Of a stretch of 64,000 nt of DNA, positions 33,106 through 43,892 are shown in pieces. Source of the stretch: Euleptes europaea (lineage: Eukaryota > Chordata > Lepidosauria > Squamata > Sphaerodactylidae); assembly GCF_029931775.1 (NCBI RefSeq), contig NC_079324.1, forward strand, positions 60,085,268 through 60,149,267, written 5' to 3'. Under the pieces are notes generated by a model. It saw only the letters and a program-made list of their open reading frames with translations. It made no database searches and was not told where the DNA came from. How positions within the stretch are numbered: position 1 is the stretch's first letter; the number at the start of each line of letters is the position of its first letter. The position numbers and the translations under genes are program-made.

Positions 33106-34341
33106 GAAGACTCACAATGTGTTCCTGTATTTTTGTATATATGGAAATCAATGCGATAGTAACAAAGGTACATGCTACATTTGTAATACATCATCAAAAA
33201 TGAACAGCAACTATGGCCAAAATACCGTGTTAATACTAAAGGTTACAGCTTTAATATATTACAGCGTGATACGATGTTATAAAAAATACAAAGTGCCTAC
33301 TAAACAACAAACTGCAAGTATATTACAGTCAAAACAGAGTACAGTGTTCTGCAGTGGCATCCTATAATCTGCTTAGAGCAACAGTCCACCGTTCATCCTC
33401 AGGAAGATAAATGACATTGTCAAGGCATAGTTCTTAAATCAATTGCAATGCCGATCGTACATGTAGCGATTGTAAAGACAAAGTTCTCAAATCAATTTCA
33501 ATGCCAATTTCAATACAGTGACCAAACATTTGTAATACAGGCTTACAAATTAACTCCTTTTAATCCAGATCCAATTCAGGTACAATATTGTAATTCATTA
33601 TTCAGAAGTATATATAGTTTTGAAAAAAATTGGAAACAAAATGTTTTAAAATAATTTTATTTGTTTTCTTTTCCAATCGACCTTTGTTGCTCATTGACAA
33701 AGTCTTAAGCATCTACATTGTATGGGAGAAACAGTTTTACAAGAACTGCATGATCCCTTAAAGCTTGGTACAAAATAGAACCTTTTTATTGTGACAATTT
33801 TAAGGCCATTATAAGCCTTAAGTATTGCATGATCTGGTAAATTTTCTCAGTATCAGCATCGAGGTCAGATAAAAGAAACGGCATAATCCGAGCTTCTAAA
33901 CGGAGATCGTGTTTGGCTAGAATAGGTATAATCCATTGAGTTCTCTCTGCCTTCCAATTTTTGCAAAAGAGGAACAGACAATCTAGAGTTTCAATTACAC
34001 TGTCTCCACAATCACACAAGTGGTTGGATTTGTTTTCTGTACTTTTGTTATAAAGAAGTTTGAGAACATTGTGAGGCAGTTAATCTCTATGAAACAAGTG
34101 AAACCTAGGAGCTTGTTAACACGGAATTAACCTGCTACATGAAGGAGGCAACTTGCTGCACATAATAGATGAAGTGTTGTATAAAAGAAAGAAAAAGCAA
34201 TATAGCCTCCATTTGTTTTGTATTTAGTCTGGATTAAAAGGTGCTAATTTGTAAGGCTGTATTATAAATATAACATGTACCTTTGTTACTATTGAATTGA
34301 TTTTCAGATATACAAATACAAGAACACGTCGTGAGTCTTGA
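33106..34341 (-). repeat. Non-LTR retrotransposon fragment bounded by 83-bp inverted arms
   Basis: Left arm 33106-33189 and right arm 34259-34341 are reverse complements with about 80 % identity (shared GTAACAAAGGTACATG). A further inverted match links 33536-33575 with about 34210-34250. Minus-strand 33786-34019 encodes a C-terminal fragment with a CDCG...C zinc-knuckle-like pattern (MCDCGDSVIETLDC, FLFCKNWKAERTQW) as in some LINE ORF ends. The family is not identified. Confidence 0.5.
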
Positions 34342-34345
34342 ATAT

Positions 34346-35150
34346 AATTTCATACTATAAGTTGAGTACCAGTTGATAAATGGTTCGTCTTCCACATTTA
34401 GTACCTGACACACACACCCATTATTATTCAGGAGATCTGAAGAGAGCTGCTACTTTCAAAAGTAGGCGCTGGTGTGGTGTAATTATTATAGTTTTGCTAC
34501 CCTAGCAGTAAGATGCAGCTAGCGTGTGTGTACCATAGTTAGTTTCTCTTTAAGAGTATTGCATGTAGGGAAATGTAGTCCTAGTTTAGCAGTAGTTCAT
34601 GTGATTCTATTACTCCTCCTTTATTGGTTCTTTCCCACCTTCCGGTGCCTGTGGTAGGAAAGATTATTACTGCTACTTTGATACCAAGATGTAAGGCTGA
34701 TAGAAGGGTGTGTGTGGAGAGAACCAAAGTCTTCTTTTCACCGGATTTTATAATGGACTCTTATCAAGGACTTTGTACCCTACAGACGTTTCTAGATGGA
34801 CTGTAAATCATACGTCTACTTTTGATGCATGTGGGAGATGAATGAAGTTCTCATTTTGTAAGACCACGTTAAACTGTCTTGGAATCAGGGTTTACACCTT
34901 AATCTCTGCCCTGCCACCAGGAATACTCATGATTCCCATAGCAAAAGTTTATTTATATCTACCAAGAGCAAGCCTCACCCTCCACAGAACAAAGCAAAAG
35001 AAAGCAAAGAATCACTCTCCCTCGGAGATGTAGCTAAATGCTTTTCATGCAAGCCAAGGCCCACTGTTATGTAGACCGCTTCCTTCGCCTTTCTCAGCGC
35101 GTGTCTCCAGGCTGCCTTCACCTTTCCCAATGTGTGTTTTTCTCAACCAG
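34346..35150. other. Intergenic stretch, nothing recognised
   Basis: About 800 bp between TMED2 and RILPL1 with no identifiable repeat, exon or RNA gene. Confidence 0.3.
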
Positions 35151-35154
35151 CTGT

Positions 35155-35359
35155 TTGCACTTTCTATGTATTCCCACAGATGTATTAAGAGTTTGAAAAC
35201 GTTGTAAAAAAATCTGTTCGCACTTTGTTTGGCCCCTTTAGCTGTGAAGACGTCTTCCAACCATTTATAAGCCGTGGTATCCAAAAACCCTTTTAAAGCG
35301 ATGTTTTTTATAACATTTTCAAACTCTTAATACATCGCTGGGAATACAAAGTACGGTAA
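35155..35359. repeat. Large inverted repeat (hairpin), arms about 58 bp
   Basis: GATGTATTAAGAGTTTGAAA in the left arm (35157-35213) pairs with TTTCAAACTCTTAATACATC in the right arm (35300-35356). The loop is about 85 bp. Confidence 0.75.
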
Positions 35360-35689
35360 CCCCCAAACCTCTGAATCCAAACTGATTCAGCCCTTGGAGG
35401 AGTCCCACAGTTAGGCATTCCCAAGAAGCCACAGAAGCTAAACGGGAAAGATCGAACCCAAACCTGTTCCCCTCCATTCATACGGAGGAAGCGTTTAGTC
35501 ATTCAGTAAAACCTAGAACCTGAACCAAAGCCGGTCGAATCGCAAGTGGCGAAAGCGAGCAATTGCAGGCAAAATCTTTTTAAATATTTCACTGCGCACA
35601 GCCCCATTTGGTGGGCAGGAAATAGTATCGCAGTCTCCCCAATAATTTCTAATGCAAAAATTGACAATGGATGACTATCAGCAACCCGC

Positions 35690-36955
35690 TAGTCTCACCT
35701 GTAGCAGACAGCGTTTATCAGGAGTGTGCAGTACAGGCACAACCGATGAGAAGGACACTGAGGGCCGAGATGAGGGAGTTCTTGTCTGCCGAGAAGGTGG
35801 AATTGTATAAAAAAATCTGAGAAAGCCTGGGGAAAAGTACAGAGTGACTTGGGGATATGCACCGTCACAACCAGTCTAGAGGACATGTACATTGTCAGGG
35901 CATGCCTGGCAAGGCACTACATAGACTGGAAGATGCGCATGGAGCGCATCAATTGCCTTCTCAACCAGCTGACAATGGGTGAAGGCTTGGAGGAAAAAGA
36001 AAGATTTTAGAAGTCGAACAAAGAATGGTAAAACTTGATTGATTATGCCCAGGGAGACTTGAAGATGCAGAATACCTAGCGCTGGATGAGGAGACAATGC
36101 TCTCGCATTGGTTGTCAAACTGGAACTGCCACTCAAACGAGGTCCTGTATAGCGGTTCTCAACCAAGTTCAATCACCTAAGCAACATCCGGGCCAAGGCC
36201 AAATCCTCAAAGGCCTCTTCTGTATGTAGCTCCTTTGTCGAGCAGATTTTCCAAAGCATCCTCCAGGCACACCCACTCATCTGGCAAGTCTACAGTGAGC
36301 ACTCTGGCCTTTGTGGAGGTTAAGAATATAAGAACATAATGTGAGAACATAAAGGCCCTGCTGGTTCAGACCAAGGCCCATCAAGTCCAGCAGTCTGTTC
36401 ACACAGTGGCCAAACAGGTGCCTCTAGGAAGCCCACCCCACAAACAAGACGACTGCAGCAGCATTGTCCTGCCCGTGTTCCACAGCACCCAATATAATAG
36501 GCATGCTCCTCTGATCCTGGAGAAAATAGGTATGCATCATGAATAGTATCCATTTTGACTAGTAGCCATGAGTAGCACTCTCCTCCATGAACATATCCAC
36601 TCCCCTCTTAAAACCTTCTAAGTTGGCAGCCATCCCCACGTCCTGGGGCAGGGAGTTCCACAATTTAACGATGTGTTGTGTGAAGCTTGAGCAGAAGTGG
36701 CGGCAGAGATCATAATAGTGGAATTTGCCCAGAAGGAAGAGAGTTTAAAGAGAGAAGCAGCAGCTCTACAAGCACAGCTACAGGCTGAACAGGTGAATTG
36801 GGAGGCAAGACGAGAGGTGTTTAGAAAGGAAACTGAGATGGGCAAGAAGGCTTCTTATGCCTAGGTCCTAAGGAAAGTGCTCCAGCCCACAGAGTCGGAC
36901 TTCCGCCCAGAGGAGCTAGGAAAAGCAGACCCAGACCAGCAACAGTGCCATTAAC
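35690..36955 (+). pseudogene. Broken protein-like stretch, unassigned fossil, interrupted by a CR1-like copy
   Basis: The pieces 35690-36320 and 36695-36955 have protein-like composition on the + strand, the right piece rich in Glu, Gln and Ala as in a coiled coil. A CR1-like copy (36325-36690) lies between them. It does not match any host gene I recognise. It could be a relic of a retroelement gag-type gene or of a host gene; it is clearly broken and not functional. Confidence 0.25.
36325..36690 (-). repeat. CR1-like LINE 3' part
   Basis: Reverse copy: AAAGGCCCTGCTGG, CCAGCAGTCTGTTCACACAG, GGCAGCCATCCCCACGTCC, and GAGTTCCACAATTTAACGA at the right. Confidence 0.75.
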
Positions 36956-37497
36956 AGGGCAGTCCTGAGCTTAGTTGCACCCTTTCTCCGACTAATCTAC
37001 CTTGCAGGGCCGTTGTAAGGATGAAAGAGTGAGGGGAGAAAGAACCATCTATTGTCAATAACTTTTTAATGAGAAAATTTTATAAATGTACAATGGTTTT
37101 TTTTTGTAATCTCATAGGAAGAAAAAATAACATGCAATATTTATGATAGCACCACACAGTTATGGTTATAACAAGATAAGCGGGGCACTGAATATGTCCA
37201 AAGTAACATCCTAATAAACTGATGGGATAAGGAACACAGCATCAAAATTTGTAACAATTATTGTATACAGTATTCTTGAACACTGTACCAATTAAATACA
37301 TCACTAGTATTTTGTATACATTGTCTCTTTTTTGGGGGGGGAATCATTCCAGGGGAGTTTGTAGCAAAAATAGAGAGGGGTCTTTGTAGCACCTTAAAGA
37401 ATCCGTTTTTATTCTGCTCTCATACTAAATGATCTCTAATAGTCCATGAAAAGGGTTACACAGTAATGAATGATAAGAACAAAGTGGCATCAGCCAA

Positions 37498-38018
37498 CTG
37501 TGTAATGGGCACAATGCAATAAATTACCAAAGTATGATAAATTGTATTCGGATGTTTGTGAAGGTTTCACAAACGTGGGATATCTGCATGGTGTAGTGGT
37601 TAAGAGCGGTGGTTTGGAGCAGTGGACTCTAATCTGGAGAACCGGGTTTGATTCCCCACTCTTCCACATGAGCGGTGGACGCTAATCTTCTGAACCGAGT
37701 TGGTTTCCTCACTCCTACACACAAAGCCAGCTGGGTGTCCTTGGGCTAGTCACAGCTCTCTTAGAGCTCTCTCAGCCCCACCTACCTCGCAGGGTGTCTG
37801 CTGTGGGGAGAGGAATGGAAGGTGATTGTAAGACAATTTGATTCTTCCTTAAGTGGTAGAGAAAGTCGGCATAGAAAAACCAACTCTTCTTATTTATGTA
37901 ACTGTTCTTGAAGATTTTAGATTTGTACTTTTGATGCATTCACGTTGTTAAAGACATAAGAATAAAATTTATCATAGTTTGTTTGGTAATTTATTGCATT
38001 GTGCCTATTACATGTTTG
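37498..38018. repeat. Inverted repeat with a SINE in its loop
   Basis: GCACAATGCAATAAATTACC at 37508-37527 has its reverse complement in the right arm near 37990-38010. The arms total about 50 bp; the loop holds a complete family A SINE. Confidence 0.75.
37588..37890 (+). repeat. SINE family A (long form)
   Basis: GCATGGTGTAGTGGTTAAGA head through AAAAACCAACTCTTCTT tail, in the loop of an inverted repeat. Confidence 0.85.
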
Positions 38019-38039
38019 GAATTCTGACACGGCATGGTG

Positions 38040-38272
38040 AGCAGAACAAAAAAAATGGCTGCTACAAAATGGCTGCTGCAGGAGGAGGAGCCAGCCACAC
38101 AATGATTGACACAGTTTAACTTCAGTCACACATTGCAGATCCGAAACATTTTTTTTAAACAGCCACTCAGAAGCCTACCTGGCCCCACCCACTTCCTAAA
38201 AGCACTCGGTGGGTGCCAGAAAAGGTGCTGCAGGTGCCATGGCACCTACGGGCACCACATTGGGGACCCCCG
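38040..38272. mobile_element. hAT-type element end fragment
   Basis: Contains AAATGGCTGCTACAAAATGG and TGCCATGGCACC, ending ACCACATTGGGGACCCC. Related to 7537-7992; its partner end is not seen. Confidence 0.45.
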
Positions 38273-38449
38273 GAATAGGTAGTCCTGAGCAGACCAGTGG
38301 CATGACTTTATAAAGACATATATATTCCAGGTACATTTTTTTAAATCACCACCATTGCTCCAGATGTGTGTGGGGGAGGGAATAGTATAGCCCTAGCACT
38401 AAATTTAAAAGAAGGGCTGTAACTCAGTAGCAGTCACATTGGGTTGCCA

Positions 38450-38637
38450 ACTCGAGGTGGGAAATACCTGGAGATTTCGGGGATGGGGTTTGGGGAAGGT
38501 AGGGAGCTCAGCAGAGTCCACCATAAAGTCCACCTTTCAAAGGAGCCATTTTCTCCGGAGAAGCTGACAGCTGTAGTCTGGAGATCAGTTGTAATCCTGG
38601 AAGATCTCCAAGCCACACCTGGAGGTTGGTAACCCTA
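38450..38637 (-). mobile_element. TIR element (AGGGTTGCC family), reverse copy
   Basis: TGGGTTGCCAACTC at the left, GGTTGGTAACCCT at the right; the body contains GGAGATCAGTTGTAATCC. The flanks AGCAGTCACA and AGCAGCCGAG are compatible with a diverged 10-bp duplication inside a tRNA-SINE (CTCAGTAGCAG ... CTTTGCATTCAG). Confidence 0.7.
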
Positions 38638-38985
38638 GCAGCCGAGCTTTGCATTCAGAAGTTCAGTCTTGGAGATCTCTCATTCAAAGTGTTGAGAAAA
38701 GGCTCTGTGCTGGAGAGCCTGGAGGGCTACTGCTGGGCAGGGCAGACAATGACTCAGTGCTCTGACTCTTTAAAATGGCTTTATGTTCTCATAGTACAAT
38801 TATAGATCCACCCAAATAACAGGTGGGAAAGCTACAAGGGCGGTAGAGGGGAGAGAAGAGGAGCAGCAGATCACAACGGTAGAAGATGTTGGTCATAAGT
38901 AGGTGTATTTTCCCCCTCCTTGCCACTAAACTTGGAACACTAACCGCCGGTTCAAGTTTGCATGGAAGGAAGCCCATTTAATGAG

Positions 38986-39187
38986 ATGGGGCTGTGGCTC
39001 AGTGGTAGAGCCTCTGCTTGGCATGCAGGAGGCCCCAGATTCAATCCCTGACATCTCCAGTTAAAGGAACCAGGCAAGGAGGTGATGTGAAAGACCTCCG
39101 CCTGGGACCCTGGTGAGCCGCTGCCGGTCTGAGTAGACAATACTGACTTTGATGGACCAAGGGCCTGACAGTATATGGCAGCTTCAT
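38986..39187 (+). repeat. SINE family B, first of three in a row
   Basis: GGGGCTGTGGCTCAGTGGTA head, GATTCAATCCCTGACATCTC, and the end ACTTTGATGGACCAAGGGCC followed by GGCAGCTTC. Confidence 0.9.
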
Positions 39188-39195
39188 TTGTTACA

Positions 39196-39403
39196 GGTGG
39201 GGCCGTGGCTCAGTGGTGGAGCATCTGCTTGGCATGCAGAAAGTCCCAGGTTCAATCCCTGGCATCTCCAGTTGAACCAGGCAAGTAGGTGATGTGAAAG
39301 ACGTCTGCCTAAGACCCTGGAGAGCCGCTGCCAGTCTGAGTAGATAATACTGACTTTGATGGACAAAGGGCCTGATTCAGTAGAAGGCAGCTTTATGTGT
39401 TCA
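39196..39403 (+). repeat. SINE family B, second of three
   Basis: GGGGCCGTGGCTCAGTGGTG head, GGTTCAATCCCTGGCATCTC, and tail GGCAGCTTTATGTGTTC. Confidence 0.9.
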
Positions 39404-39492
39404 AAGATGGTTATATACAATAAAACAAGCAAATTAAAACCAGGCAGAAACCTGACATATTAAAACATTAAGACAATATTGAAATATTATAG

Positions 39493-39711
39493 GGGGAGTT
39501 GCTGAGGCTCAGTGGTAGAGAATCTGCTTGGCATGCAGAAGGTCCCAGGTTCAATCCCCGGCATCTCCAGTTAAAGGAACCAGGCAAGTAAGTGATGTGA
39601 AAGACTCCTGCCTGAGATCCTGGAGAGCCGCTGCTGATCTGAGCAGACAATACTGACTTTGATGGACCAAGGGTCTGGTTCAGTAGAAGGCAGCTTCATG
39701 TGTTCATGTGA
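39493..39711 (+). repeat. SINE family B, third of three
   Basis: GAGGCTCAGTGGTAGAGAAT head, GGTTCAATCCCCGGCATCTC, and tail GGCAGCTTCATGTGTTCATG. Confidence 0.9.
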
Positions 39712-40074
39712 CCACTCACTGAAGTCAGCGGAAGGACATTCTGGACTGAGGGCCGGCCCTCCCCCTCCCTCTCAGGAAGAACACCAGCAGGGGACAGTCA
39801 GCCAACACCCAATCGGTGGGGTCATATTATTTTCAACTTCGCAGGCACAGATGTGGAATGTAGTGAGATTTTGCCTGCGGGTGTTGTTCCTAATGTCATT
39901 CGTCAGGTGGGTATGATTACCCTTATCGTCTTTTAAAACCAGGCGGCAAGTTTACTTACTAACCTCGATAGACATTTGGTTAAACTGCAGGTCTAGGTTC
40001 TGTTCTTGGACTGTAGGTCTAGGTTCTTGGACTATGGCCTCTCAAGCCACATCGACCAGCAGCCTCCAGATTAG

Positions 40075-40255
40075 GATCTGGAAGACCCAGATGCCCAATC
40101 TGCCATGGAAGCTAGCTGGATAACTTTGGACCAATCACACATTCTCAGCCTAATCTACCTCACAGGGTTGTTGTGAATGTGAAATTGAGGAGAGGAGAAT
40201 GAGCTGAGCTGCTTGCAGTCCCCATTGGGAGTATATATGCAGTAAAATAAATAAA
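40075..40255 (+). repeat. MIR/CORE-like SINE
   Basis: GATTAGGATCTGGAAGACCC, CCATGGAAGCTAGCTGGATA, CTAATCTACCTCACAGGGTT and GTATATATGCAGTAAAATAA. Confidence 0.6.
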
Positions 40256-40369
40256 CAATGGAGGAGGGAAGGTTGGGTGTTCATGCAGAGAATGTCAGAT
40301 CCCTTTTGGCATGCACAGGTGCCAAATATGGTATCTGGATCTCTGCTTGCTTGTATAGAAGGTGATGAT

Positions 40370-40684
40370 GAAGAAGAAGAGTTGGTTTTTATATGCCGAC
40401 TTTCTCTACCACTTAAGGAAAACTCAAACCAGCTTACAATCTCCTTCCCTTCCCCTCCCCACAACAGGCATCCTGTGAGGTAGGTGGGGCTGAGAGAATG
40501 CAGAGAAAATTGTGACTAACCCAAGGTCATCCAGCTGGCTTCATGTGGAAGAGTGGGGAAGCCAACCCAGTTCGCCAGATTAGCCTCCACCGCTCATGTG
40601 GAGGAGTGGGGAATCAAACCTGGTTCTCCAGATCAGACTCCACTGCTCCAAACCACGGCTCTTAATCACTACACCACACTGGGA
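40370..40684 (-). repeat. SINE family A (long form)
   Basis: Reverse copy: AAGAGTTGGTTTTTATATGC at the left, CTCTTAATCACTACACCACA at the right. Confidence 0.85.
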
Positions 40685-41039
40685 GGCACTTGGCACATTC
40701 ATAGTTCTATTGATAATAGCTAATAATAGAGGAATTGTGTCTCCTTGTGGTCCAATAGTTAGAATGCTGGTCTTGGAAAAACTTGCTTCAGGCCACCCAA
40801 TAAGCACAGACATGACACAAGGGGGGTTGCATTCAAAGTCCTGCATCTCAGTTCTCCATCTGTAAAAAGGGAATAATAATCTCTAGGCCACACAAAGTTA
40901 CTGCAAAGATTCTTTAAGACAGTATGTTTTGAATAGTGTCATGACCCCCACCCCCAAGTGGCTGAAATAAGCTGTGCTACATATACAATGAACACCCTGC
41001 TCCCCATTTCATGACATCCCCATAACAACTGCTGGCATT

Positions 41040-41182
41040 TTTGAGCTGAGGTGATTTCACTGCACTGTTTTGAACGATATGTGATTACTGGTTTGGTTTT
41101 ATTGGTTACTTTTTGTTAAAACGGCTTTGGATATCATGTGCAATGTACAAGCCTAGCAGGGAAATAAATAAATGTATCGTCC
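41040..41182 (+). repeat. L2-type LINE 3' tail
   Basis: GTTAAAACGGCTTTGGATAT and a closing AAATAAATAAATG run, as in L2 3' ends. Confidence 0.4.
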
Positions 41183-41660
41183 TGTAATGTGCAAAGGAAT
41201 CTACCTGTGAAAAGTTAAATGAATAAAACTGCGCAAATCACATTGAAGCTGGGTGGACTCCAGGGATTTATTTTCTTAAATCTTAAAGCGAGATGGATGG
41301 GGGTCAAAAGGAAACACCCTGGTCTATGTTGTGTTGCTTGCTCAACCGTGTAATTCAGTGATTGCAGATTGGCTCTTGGCTGTAGGCAGGGGAAGTTGGT
41401 TCATTGAATTTCCCAAAACAGATTGGTTTATGGCACGCACAGGCTGTTTTCGGAAGGGATGCTCAATTCGCTTTGCATTCGTCCACATCCCCAAAAGCTA
41501 CAGTGACTAGAAAGGCCACTCTATGGAACAACAGCTTCCTTCTTCTGTGGTGCTCAATTACTCGAGAGCGCATGGCTGAAGCTACCAAGGAATTACTTGA
41601 GTCAATAAGATCAGCAAGTGGTTTAAAGCAGTGATTCTTGAATGGGGGGTGGGGGGGAGC

Positions 41661-42021
41661 CAGTTATGCTGAATCTGGCCATCAGTCCATCAAGGTCAGT
41701 ATTGTCTACTCAGACTGGCAGCAGCTTTCCAGGGTCCCAGGCAGGTCTTTCACCTGCTGCCTGGTCCTTCTTACTGGAGATGCTGGGGACTGAACCTTCT
41801 GCACCCAAAAGTAACCTGAACACATGAAGCTGCCTTATTGTGAATCAGACCATCAGTGCATCAGTGCCAGTATAAGACTGGCCATGGCTCTCTAAGGTCT
41901 CTGATGGAGGTCTTTCACATCACGTTGAGCCCCATTCTTTAGACTGAAGATGCTGGGGATTGAACCTGGGATCTTCTGCATGCCAGGCAGATGCTCTATC
42001 ATTGAGCCTTAGCACCTCCCC
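41661..42021 (-). repeat. Two SINE family B copies, reverse, adjacent
   Basis: The first is at 41661-41812 (GTCAGTATTGTCTACTCAGA ... GGAGATGCTGGGGACTGAAC), the second at 41818-42021 (AACACATGAAGCTGCCTTAT ... GCAGATGCTCTATCATTGAG). Confidence 0.8.
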
Positions 42022-42228
42022 ATCATCATAATAATCAATAATAATGTCCTACTTTGAGAAGACCATAAGAAAGGCCAAGCTGGATCAGAACAAGGCCCAT
42101 CCAGCAGTCTGTTCACACAGTGGCCAACCAGGTGCCTCTAGGAAGCCCACAAACAGGACGACTGCAGCAGCACCATCCTGCCTGTGCTCCACAGCACCTA
42201 ATAGAACAGGAATGCTCCTCTGATGCTG

Positions 42229-42437
42229 GAGGAGCCGTGGCTCAGTGGTAGGGCATCTGCTCGGCATGCAGAAAGTCCCAGGTTCAATCCCCGGCATCTC
42301 CAGTTAAAGGGACTAGGCAAGTAGGTGATGTGAAAGACCTGAGACCCGGGAGAGCCATTGCCGGTCTGAGTAGACAATACTGACTTTGATGGACCAAGGG
42401 TCTGATCCAGTATAAGGCAGCTTCATGTGTTAATGTG
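42229..42437 (+). repeat. SINE family B
   Basis: GAGCCGTGGCTCAGTGGTAG head, GGTTCAATCCCCGGCATCTC, and tail GGCAGCTTCATGTGTTAATG. Confidence 0.9.
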
Positions 42438-42576
42438 AGGGAATAGGTATGCATCATAAGAAAAGCCCTGCCAGATCAGACCAAGGCCCATCAATTCCTG
42501 CAGTCTGTTCACACAGTGGCCAACCAGGTGCCTCCAGGAAGCCCTCAAACAAGACCACTGCAGCAGCATTATTATT

Positions 42577-42656
42577 AAAACGAATGACAAATCAGCCCAT
42601 TGGGTTGTGCAGCCTCTCCCATTGCTTCCAATGGGCTGACTTGTCATTCGTTTTCG
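42577..42656. mobile_element. Short palindromic insertion, possible MITE
   Basis: AAAACGAATGACAAATCAGC at the left and GCTGACTTGTCATTCGTTTT at the right are inverted; CCCATTGG and CCAATGGG extend the arms. About 80 bp inside a CR1-like copy. Confidence 0.6.
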
Positions 42657-42954
42657 TACATCCCGCATTCTCCTGCCTGCGTTCCACAGCACCCAATCTA
42701 ATCGGCCTGCTCCTCTGATCCTGGAGAGAATAGGTTTGCATCGTGCCTACTATCCATTTGTGACTAGTAGCCCCGAATAGCGCCCCTCTCCTCCATGAAC
42801 GCGTCCCCTCCCCTCTTCAAGCCCTTCTTCAAGCCCTGGCTGGGCCAGCAGCAGGAGCGGCGGACGTGCGTCCCGCATTTCCCCCTCCTCTTCCCTTCCC
42901 AGCCCCCCCCCGCCCTTTGCATCGCGCCCAGCTCCAGTTGCAGCTGGGGAGGCG

Positions 42955-42956
<2 letters not shown>

Positions 42957-42990
<34 letters not shown>
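42957..42990. repeat. (GA)n microsatellite
   Basis: About 16 GA dinucleotides in the CpG-rich region upstream of RILPL1. Confidence 0.9.
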
Positions 42991-42991
<1 letters not shown>

Positions 42992-43139
42992 GGAGCGCGT
43001 CGGGTTGGGCACCGGCGGGGCGGGTCCGGCCGCGCTGCCTGGGCGCCGTGCCGCTTCTCCTCCTCCTGCCGGAGATGCCAGCCGGGACGCCCGGAGGCGT
43101 CCGCCGCCGCTGATCGTCGGGTGGCCAAGGCCCCTCTCC

Positions 43140-43892
43140 GCCCCGTGCGGGAGGTTTCGGGGGCGGGCCTTCGGCGCCGTAGAGTCCGATGGCCGAGGCG
43201 GCCGTTTCCTCCGGGTGAGCTGATCCCCGCCGGCTGGAGTTCCGTTGGAATAGCGGGAGACCTCCAGCCAGCCCCCGGAGGTTGGCGACCCTACCTCCAG
43301 GGGGACTGACCTCCATCGGCTGGAGTTCCGTTGTGATAGCGGGAGATCTCCAGCCGCCACCGGGAGGTTGGCGACCCTACCTCCAGGGGGACTGACCTCC
43401 ATCGGCTGGAGGCCAGCCGTAACAGCGGGAGATCCCAAGCCGCCACCGGGAGGTTGGCGACCCCACCTCCAGGGGGACTGACCTCCATCGGCTGGAGTTC
43501 CGTTGCGATAGCGGGAGATCTCCAGCCGCCACCGGGAGGTTGGCGACCCTACCTCCAGGGGGACTGACCTCCATCGGCTGGAGGCCAGCCGTAACAGCGG
43601 GAGATCCCAAGCCGCCACCGGGAGGTTGGCGACCCCACCTCCAGGGGGACTGACCTCCATCGGCTGGAGGCCAGCCGTAACAGCGGGAGATCTGCAGCCG
43701 CCACCGGGAGGTTGGCGACCCCACCTCCAGGGGGACTGACCTCCATCGGCTGGAGTTCAGTTGTAATAGCCGGAGATCTCCAGCCGCCACCGGGAGGTTG
43801 GCGACCCTACCTCCAGGGGGACTGACCTCCATCGGCTGGAGACCAGCCGGAATAGCGGGAGATCTCCAGCCTCCACCGGGACGTTGGCAAGC
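43140..43892 (-). repeat. 86-bp tandem array grown from one end of a TIR element
   Basis: CGGCTGGAG occurs at 43231, 43317, 43403, 43489, 43575, 43661, 43747 and 43833, an exact 86-bp period with eight units. The unit (CTCCATCGGCTGGAG, GCGGGAGATCTCCAGCC, GGTTGGCGACCCTACCTCC) is the reverse complement of the terminal part of the AGGGTTGCCA element. The left neighbour 43140-43225 (GCCGTAGAGTCCGATGG, CGAGGCGGCCGTTTCCTCC) is the body of the same element. Units fall in two types (GAGTTCCGTTG or GAGGCCAGCCGTAAC). Repetitive ORFs here are not genes. Confidence 0.9.

Larger units (their letters stand above)
42060..42830 (-). repeat. Two CR1-like LINE ends with SINE and palindrome insertions
   Basis: The first copy, 42060-42227 (CAGCAGTCTGTTCACACAG ... 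ATGCTCCTCTGATGCTGGAG), is followed by a + strand family B SINE (42229-42437). The second copy, 42456-42830, contains a small palindromic insertion (about 42577-42656). Confidence 0.75.

Noticed and set aside
38986-39060. tRNA-Ala genes suggested by A and B boxes in family B
   Set aside because: Each is followed by the same 140-bp unrelated body and tail and the cloverleaf arms do not pair well; these are SINEs.
42750-43832. Long minus-strand ORFs with a repeating VSPPGGRVANLPVAAGDL-type peptide
   Set aside because: The repetition is the 86-bp tandem array read in one frame; no start context, no homologue, transposon origin clear.
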